DNA from: Alphaproteobacteria bacterium
GTDB lineage: Bacteria > Pseudomonadota > Alphaproteobacteria > Sphingomonadales > Sphingomonadaceae
DNA: 10,302 nucleotides
Direction of reading: 5' to 3'
NCBI GenBank assembly: GCA_005882415.1
Contig: VBAE01000002.1
Span: 1 to 10,302 of the forward strand
Shown: in pieces, positions 5,929-10,302 of the stretch
Numbering within the stretch: the first letter of the stretch is position 1
Layout: each line of letters opens with the position of its first letter
The notes under the pieces: model-generated
Told to the model about the DNA's origin: nothing
Databases searched by the model: none
The model's input: only the letters and a program-made list of their open reading frames with translations
Translations under genes and position numbers: made by a program

Positions 5929-6584
5929 CTACCGGGCGAAATAGTGTCTGACCCCCCGGGCGGCAACTCGCGCGACTGCCGCCGCCTCAGCGCGAGCACG
6001 TAAACCACCGCCGCGACCAGCGCGAACAGGAACCATTGGACGGCGTAGGACAGGCTGTTGTTGGTGAAGCTGTCGGCGCTCGGCGGAGCGCTGGCGAGCA
6101 GCCCGGGCGCCGGCTGCGCGGAGACGATCATCGGCCGCGGCGGCGAGTCTCGGCGGAGGATCCGGTCCCACAGGCTGGCGCGGGAGGGCTCGGCGACGAC
6201 TACGCCGCTGACGTCGCCGCCCTTCCACTGCGGTTGGGCCTTGGGGTCCTCGGAGACACCCATGTCGGCGGCGAAGCCGGGGCCTTCGGCGCCCGTCCGG
6301 CACTCGGCGATGAAGCGGGTGCCGCCCTTGCCCGAGGCCGACTGGCCGCCAGCCTTGCGCCATTCGACGACCTCGAGGCAGAAGGCGGTCGCCCGGCGGA
6401 AGAGCAAAGCCTCGTCCGCAACCGCCGCCTGCGGAAGCGCCATCGGCGGGAGCTTGGCGTTCTGCTCGTAGCGGGCGCGGAGGGCGTCCTTCTGCTCCGC
6501 CCGGTCGAGTTGCCAGAAGCCGAGCCACACCATCCCGGCGACGGCGAGCGCGACGATGACGGTAGGGATGAGCGGGAATCGCAT
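5925..6584 (-). CDS. surf1: SURF1 family cytochrome oxidase assembly protein
   Basis: This is a membrane protein of about 219 residues that assists heme a delivery to oxidase subunit I. An N-terminal helix (MRFPLIPTVIVALAVAGMVW) is followed by the family GFWQLDRAEQK motif at about 22-32. A periplasmic domain follows, and the C-terminal helix is introduced by NNSLSYAVQWFLFA. I start it at the ATG 6584-6582, which has GGAGGA six bases upstream and forms TGATG with the DUF983 stop. A GTG directly before it (6587) would add one residue. The last 15 or so residues (RELPPGGSDTISPGR) look unlike a normal SURF1 tail. The stop overlaps the M16 ATG. Confidence 0.9.
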   Translation of the reverse strand: MRFPLIPTVIVALAVAGMVWLGFWQLDRAEQKDALRARYEQNAKLPPMALPQAAVADEALLFRRATAFCLEVVEWRKAGGQSASGKGGTRFIAECRTGAEGPGFAADMGVSEDPKAQPQWKGGDVSGVVVAEPSRASLWDRILRRDSPPRPMIVSAQPAPGLLASAPPSADSFTNNSLSYAVQWFLFALVAAVVYVLALRRRQSRELPPGGSDTISPGR

Positions 6585-6961
6585 CACTCGTCCTCCGCGA
6601 TCCTGCCCTCATGGGCGCGGTGACGATATTCCAATGCCAGGAGCAGCCCCTTCGACACCCGAAGCGATCCGATCACCGCCACCGCGGTCAGCGGCACCCA
6701 GAGCAGGATATGCACCCAGAAAGGCGGGCTCGCCGAGAGCTCGAGCGCGATGGCGAGGCCGGTGATCAGCCCGCCGATCACCAGGATCAGGAAGGCCGCC
6801 GGCCCGTCGCCGACGTTGAACGCGGCGAAATCGAGCCCGCAGGCCCGGCAGCGCTCGGCGAAGCTCAACCAACCGGCGAACAGCGACCGCGCGCCGCAGC
6901 GCGGGCACAGGCCGCCCAGCGCCGCGGCGGCGGGGTGCGGTTCAACCGCCTCAGCCGTGAT
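6584..6961 (-). CDS. DUF983 family small membrane protein with zinc ribbon; start codon unclear
   Basis: Reading from 6961 gives 125 residues, the normal DUF983 size. Two CxxC knuckles (CPRCG and CRACG) form a predicted zinc ribbon, followed by the conserved FNVGDGPAAF and two membrane helices. Genes of this family commonly sit between ctaE and surf1, and a role in oxidase assembly is plausible but unproven. The first conventional in-frame start is a TTG at 6868-6866, which would remove the first zinc knuckle. Family-like sequence (TAEAVEPHP ... LGGLCPRCG) continues upstream to ATC at 6961-6959, exactly where an ATG overlapping the ctaE end would be expected. So the start is either ATC, a CTG (6919 or 6910), or a sequence error. 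The stop overlaps surf1. Confidence 0.75.
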   Translation of the reverse strand: MTAEAVEPHPAAAALGGLCPRCGARSLFAGWLSFAERCRACGLDFAAFNVGDGPAAFLILVIGGLITGLAIALELSASPPFWVHILLWVPLTAVAVIGSLRVSKGLLLALEYRHRAHEGRIAEDE

Positions 6962-7769
6962 ATTCGGCGCCCCAGCCGCCCCAGACGTAGATGCAGATGA
7001 ACAGGAACAGCCACACCACGTCGACGAAATGCCAGTACCAGGCAGCCGCCTCGAAGCCGAAATGCTGCTCGGGGCGGAAGTGGCCCTTGTACGCGCGGAT
7101 CAGGCAGACGGTGAGGAAGATCGTTCCGATGATGACATGCGCGCCGTGGAAGCCGGTCGCCATGAAGAAGGTGGAGGAATAGATGTTCTCTTTGAAGCCG
7201 AACGGGGCATGGGCGTACTCCCAGGCCTGGATGCTGCTGAACAGCAGGCCGAGCGCGATCGTGCACCAGAGGCCCGTGATCAGCCCGCGCCGGTCGTTAT
7301 GGATCAGCGAATGGTGCGCCCAGGTGACGGTGGTGCCCGAGCAGAGCAGGATCAGGGTGTTCAAAAGCGGGAAACCAAACGGGTTCAGCACCGCCATGCC
7401 CTTGGGCGGCCAGGTGCCGCCGACCGCGTCGACCGCGGAGGGGAAGAGCGAGGCGTCGAAATAGGCCCAGAACCAGGCGACGAAGAACATCACTTCCGAA
7501 GCGATGAACAGGATCATTCCGTAGCGCAGGTGGAGCTGGACGATCGGGGTGTGATCGCCGCCATGGGCTTCCTTGATCACGTCGGCCCACCAGCTGAACA
7601 TCGTGAACAGGACGCCGATCACGCCCGCCAGGAACACCCAGGTGCCGAGCGGATTGTTGTGCATCCACATCACGCCGCCGCCGGTCAGGCCGAGCGCGGA
7701 GAAGGCGCCGATCAGCGGCCAGGCGCTCGGCGGCAGGATGTGGTATTGGTGGTTCTTCGCTCCGGCCAT
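6951..7769 (-). CDS. ctaE: Cytochrome c oxidase subunit III
   Basis: This 272-residue integral membrane protein with about seven helices is complete at normal length. It starts MAGAKNHQYHILPPSAWPL, with the typical ILPPSxWPL opening. Family stretches include MILFIASEVMFFVAWFWAYF, the TVTWAHHSLI helix, SSIQAWEYAHAPF and GFHGAHVIIGTIFL, closing with AAAWYWHFVDVVWLFLFICI. Subunit III stabilises the catalytic subunit and shapes proton uptake in aa3 oxidases. The ATG at 7769 is preceded by AGGGA. It is 33 bp from ctaG upstream, one of the few real gaps in the operon, and its end overlaps the DUF983 gene in another frame. No damage is seen. Confidence 0.97.
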   Translation of the reverse strand: MAGAKNHQYHILPPSAWPLIGAFSALGLTGGGVMWMHNNPLGTWVFLAGVIGVLFTMFSWWADVIKEAHGGDHTPIVQLHLRYGMILFIASEVMFFVAWFWAYFDASLFPSAVDAVGGTWPPKGMAVLNPFGFPLLNTLILLCSGTTVTWAHHSLIHNDRRGLITGLWCTIALGLLFSSIQAWEYAHAPFGFKENIYSSTFFMATGFHGAHVIIGTIFLTVCLIRAYKGHFRPEQHFGFEAAAWYWHFVDVVWLFLFICIYVWGGWGAEYHG

Positions 7770-7802
7770 TTCTCGTCCCTGTCTTAGCGGCTGGCGCCGT
7801 CT

Positions 7803-8285
7803 CTAGCTCCGCTCTTTGCCGGAATCCACCGGGTAAAAGGTATAGCTCAACGTGATTTCGCTGATCTCGTGCGCGTCCTTGTCCTTGAGGATCTTCGGAT
7901 CGACGTAGAAAACGACGGGCATCCGCACCTCCTCGCCCGGTTTCAGCGTCTGCTCGGTGAAGCAGAAGCACTGGACCTTGGTGAAATAAGGCGCGGCCTG
8001 GGTCGGCGTGACGTTGAAGCTCGCCGAGCCGGTGACGTTCTGCTCGGGGCGGAACTCCCAGGGCATTGAGGGCGAGATGTTGGCGTCGAAGCGGACATAG
8101 ACGGATTCGCCGGGCACCGGCTTGACGTCGATGCTCGCGGCGCGCTGCGGGGTGCCGTCGAAGCCGGTGACCTGGCAGAAGATTCGGTAGAGCGGCACGC
8201 TGGCGTAGGCCAATGCCACCATGGCGAGGACGAGGAGGCCGGCGAGCGCGGCGGTGCGGCCGTTGCGGCGGGCGAGCGTGCTCAC
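7803..8285 (-). CDS. ctaG: Cytochrome c oxidase assembly protein CtaG (Cox11 family)
   Basis: This 160-residue membrane-anchored copper chaperone delivers copper to the CuB site of subunit I. A single N-terminal helix (about residues 12-30) runs into the hallmark VPLYRIFCQVTGFDGTPQ. The periplasmic domain carries the copper-binding CFCF motif within VQCFCFTEQ, followed by MPVVFYVDP and a TLSYTFYP end, all typical of Cox11. The length is slightly short but within the alphaproteobacterial range. The start is GTG at 8285-8283, overlapping the TGA of the small upstream gene as GTGA. No damage is seen. Confidence 0.96.
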   Translation of the reverse strand: MSTLARRNGRTAALAGLLVLAMVALAYASVPLYRIFCQVTGFDGTPQRAASIDVKPVPGESVYVRFDANISPSMPWEFRPEQNVTGSASFNVTPTQAAPYFTKVQCFCFTEQTLKPGEEVRMPVVFYVDPKILKDKDAHEISEITLSYTFYPVDSGKERS

Positions 8286-8428
8286 TGGTTGACCGTCATC
8301 TTGGCGATGGTGATCGCGTAGACCAGCACCACGAACAGGGCGAGCAGGACCGCCATCAGGATGGCGCGGCTCTTCTGGCGGCGGCGGATTTCGGCATCGT
8401 CGGGGCGCTGGGGGGGTGGTTCGATCAT
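8282..8428 (-). CDS. Small single-helix membrane protein between ctaB and ctaG (CoxF-like)
   Basis: This 48-residue protein begins MIEPPPQRPDDAEIRRRQKS. A charged cytoplasmic segment is followed by one helix (about residues 22-42, RAILMAVLLALFVVLVYAIT) and a short tail. Small proteins with an EIRRRQKSRA-like lead before a helix lie at this spot in many alphaproteobacterial oxidase operons and are sometimes called CoxF or cytochrome oxidase assembly small protein; function is not established. The ATG overlaps the ctaB TGA (ATGA) and the TGA overlaps the ctaG GTG (GTGA), so it is coupled on both sides. Because of the ctaB frameshift, the long open frame that starts as ctaB ends in this gene, which could hide it from automatic callers. 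Confidence 0.88.
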   Translation of the reverse strand: MIEPPPQRPDDAEIRRRQKSRAILMAVLLALFVVLVYAITIAKMTVNQ

Positions 8429-9253
8429 GCGAGCAGCCAGCGATCGGCGACGAGGGCGCCGAAGATCGCGAACAGATAGAGGATCGAGAATGCGAACAGC
8501 CTCTTCTCGGGCTTCATCCCCGACGGCTCGGAGGCGCGGTTGGCGAGCACCTGGAGCGAGAGCAGGAGGAAGACGAGGCTGAGCGCAGCCGCAGCGGCGC
8601 CGTAGACCGGCCCGGCGAGGCCGAGCGGCCAGGGCGCGACCGCGGCCGCGGCCATCGGCAGAGTGTAGAGCGCGATCTGCCGCCGGGTCGCCGCGGCGCC
8701 CGCAACCACCGGAAGCATCGGCACCCCGGCCGCTGCGTAGTCGGAGCGGACGAATAGCGACAGCGCCCAGAAATGGGGCGGGGTCCACAGGAAGATGAGG
8801 ATGAAGAGGAGGACCGGAAGCAGGGTCACGTCGCCGGTCGCCGCGGCCCAGCCGATCACCGGCGGGAAGGCGCCGGCGGCGCCGCCGGGCCGCGAACCAG
8901 TTGGTCGCGAGGCCCATCAGGAGCACCGAGAAGAAGGACAGGCCGACCCCGAAGTGAAGCGCCGTCTGCCGGTCCATCCGCCCGGCGGGAAGCGGCCGCG
9001 AGGCGGTGCGCTTCATCATCGCGTCGAGATCGGCTTCGTACCACATGTTGAGCGCCGCCGCCGCCCCCGCGCCCAGGGCGATGCACAGGATCGCGGTGAA
9101 GCCGAGCACCGGATGGATGTGCACCGGCGCGACCAGCAGCCCGCACAGGCCGGTGAACACGACGAGGCTCATCACCCGCGGCTTGGTCAGCGCGAGCAGG
9201 TCGCGCCAATCGGCGGGAACGGAGGTTTCGGTCGTGAGCACGGTGGCGGTCAT
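8425..9253 (-). CDS. ctaB: Protoheme IX farnesyltransferase (heme O synthase), internal deletion with frameshift
   Basis: This UbiA-type prenyltransferase makes heme O from protoheme and farnesyl diphosphate, the first step to heme a. The N-terminal part (9253 to 8888) is in one frame and includes LTKPRVMSLVVFTG and the catalytic Asp-rich NMWYEADLDAMMKRT. The rest (8886 to 8425) is in another frame: GGAAGAFPPVIGWAAATGDV, then FLWTPPHFWALSLF and DYAAAGVPMLP (second Asp motif region). At the junction NWFAA is followed directly by GGAAGAFPP. Relatives carry roughly 28 residues there, a membrane helix ending in TPQNIVI. The span is 829 nt; adding about 83 nt would restore frame and give the usual 300-residue length. 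As printed the enzyme would not be made. The ATG at 9253 has a weak ribosome site. Confidence 0.9.
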
Positions 9254-9263
9254 ATCATACTCT

Positions 9264-9298
9264 AAGCCCCTCCCGCGGGTTTCCCACGGGAGGGGCTT
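9264..9298. terminator. Strong stem-loop between ctaD and ctaB
   Basis: A 12-bp perfect stem pairs AAGCCCCTCCCG (9264-9275) with CGGGAGGGGCTT (9287-9298). A further CGGG/CCCA inner helix is interrupted by one mismatch. It nearly fills the 55-bp gap between the true ctaD stop (9309) and the ctaB ATG (9253). In the operon direction (minus) only a short T run follows, so complete termination is unlikely. On the plus strand TTTT (9297-9300) follows. It may trim transcription or stabilise the ctaD message end, keeping assembly-factor output below subunit output; that is inference. Confidence 0.65.
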
Positions 9299-9308
9299 TT
9301 AAGGACCA

Positions 9309-10302
9309 TCAGTCGATCCGCGGGAGCGTCTCGAACTGGTGGTAGGGCGGCGGGCTGGACAGCGTCCACTCGAGCGTGGTCGCGCCTTCGCCCCAGGGAT
9401 TGGCCTCCGCCTTCTTGCCGGCGATCCGCGACCAGATGATGCCGAGGAAGAAGAACACCATGCCGGCGGCCATGGTCGTGTAGCCCCAGGCGCTGGCGAC
9501 ATGGTTCCAGTAGGCGAACGCGTCCCGAAGAACAGGATGTTCACGCCGATGAAGAACAGCCAGAAATGGATCTGGCCGAGCAGCTCGGAATACATCTTCC
9601 CGAACATCTTCGGGAACCAGTAATACCAGCCCGCGAACAGCGAGAACACGGCGCCAAGCGACAGCACATAGTGGAAGTGCGCGACCACGTAATAGGTGTC
9701 GTGGACGTTGTTATCGATGCCGCCATTGGCGAGCACGACGCCGGTGACGCCGCCGACCGTGAACATGAAGATGAAGCCGAGCGCCCAGAGCATCGGGGTC
9801 TGGAAGGTCAGGCTGCCGCCCCACATGGTCGCGATCCAGGAGAAGATCTTGATGCCGGTCGGCACCGCGATCACCATCGTCGCCGCGGTGAAGTACATCT
9901 TCGTGTTCACGTCCAGGCCGACGGTGAACATGTGGTGCGCCCAGACGACGAAGCCGATCACGCCGATCGCGACCATCGCATAGGCCATGCCGAGATAGCC
10001 GAAGACCGGCTTGCGGCTGAACGTGGCGACGATCTGGCTGATCATGCCGAAGCCCGGCAGGATCATGATGTACACCTCCGGGTGGCCGAAGAACCAGAAG
10101 AGGTGCTGGTAGAGGATCGGGTCGCCGCCGCCGCTCGCGTCGAAGAAGTGGGTCCCGAAATTGCGGTCGGTCAGCAGCATCGTGATCGCCCCGGCGAGGA
10201 CCGGGAGGGCGAGCAGGAGCAGGAAGGCGGTGACCAGGACGGACCAGACGAACAGCGGCATCTTGTGCAGGGTCATCCCCGGCGCGCGCATGTTGAAGAT
10301 GG
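9309..10302 (-). CDS. ctaD: Cytochrome c oxidase subunit I, partial (5' end outside window), with apparent deletion and frameshift near the 3' end
   Basis: This is the catalytic subunit of aa3 oxidase, reducing O2 and pumping protons. The sequence enters from the right edge (IFNMRAPGM). It shows FWFFGHPEVYIMILPGFG (CuB histidine and crosslinked tyrosine), WAHHMFTVG (two CuB histidines), the TGIKIFSW K-channel region, and VHDTYYVVAHFHYVLS (heme a3 and heme a histidines). The frame holds to NILFF (codon ending 9527). After two leftover bases it resumes in another frame at DAFAYWNHVAS, ending YHQFETLPRID with TGA at 9311-9309. Homologues have about 18 residues of PQHFLGL-GMPRR type between, so roughly 52 nt are missing. 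The lost arginine pair binds heme propionates, so the protein as printed could not work. Confidence 0.93.

Noticed and set aside
4729..6003. Long plus-strand open frame of about 424 codons opposite the M16 gene
   Set aside because: It is the antisense shadow of the M16 peptidase gene, whose HLFEH motif and third ligand E125 are clear. Long antisense frames are common in high-GC DNA.
6200..6421. Other frames within surf1, ctaE and ctaG
   Set aside because: They are out-of-frame shadows. The true frames show helices and family motifs.

Overview
The window looks like the chromosome of a GC-rich alphaproteobacterium, most likely a sphingomonad. The signs are the order of the cytochrome aa3 oxidase assembly genes, the SURF1, DUF983 and M16 protein types, and very compact operons joined by 4-base ATGA or GTGA overlaps. 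This is a judgement from protein character and gene order, not from a search.

Left end (1 to about 1440, minus strand): visibly lower GC and different codon use from the rest. It holds a TIGR04255-family gene coupled by ATGA overlap to a second gene that runs off the left edge, a two-gene accessory module of unknown function. Between about 1449 and 1823 lie a small one-helix membrane ORF and a complete tRNA-Ser(GGA) gene, a type of locus often used for integration. The tRNA may mark the edge of a transferred segment, but no integrase or attachment repeat is visible.

Positions 1864 to 3799: the pterin carbinolamine dehydratase gene (phhB, minus) is divergent from a plus-strand operon. That operon has a DUF1025-type zincin metallopeptidase, then ccmA and ccmB, the two core subunits of the cytochrome c maturation ABC system. 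A 131-bp nested palindrome (3802-3932) fills the gap up to the convergent oxidase operon.

Positions 10302 down to 3936 (minus): one long directon, ctaD (partial) - ctaB - small CoxF-like membrane protein - ctaG - ctaE - DUF983 - surf1 - M16 peptidase - class I SAM methyltransferase. CtaD and CtaE are oxidase subunits I and III. CtaB is the protoheme farnesyltransferase that starts heme a synthesis, CtaG inserts CuB, and SURF1 helps heme a insertion. With ccmAB nearby, the window is dominated by aerobic respiratory chain assembly.

Three places in this directon show the same defect. The end of ctaD, the middle of ctaB and the M16/methyltransferase boundary each lack a conserved block of roughly 50 to 100 nt, and the reading frame shifts. 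Such clustering in key genes is more easily explained by sequencing or assembly dropout than by decay, but the sequence alone cannot decide. The best candidates for something new are the TIGR04255 pair and the palindrome, whose nested stems carry compensating base changes.
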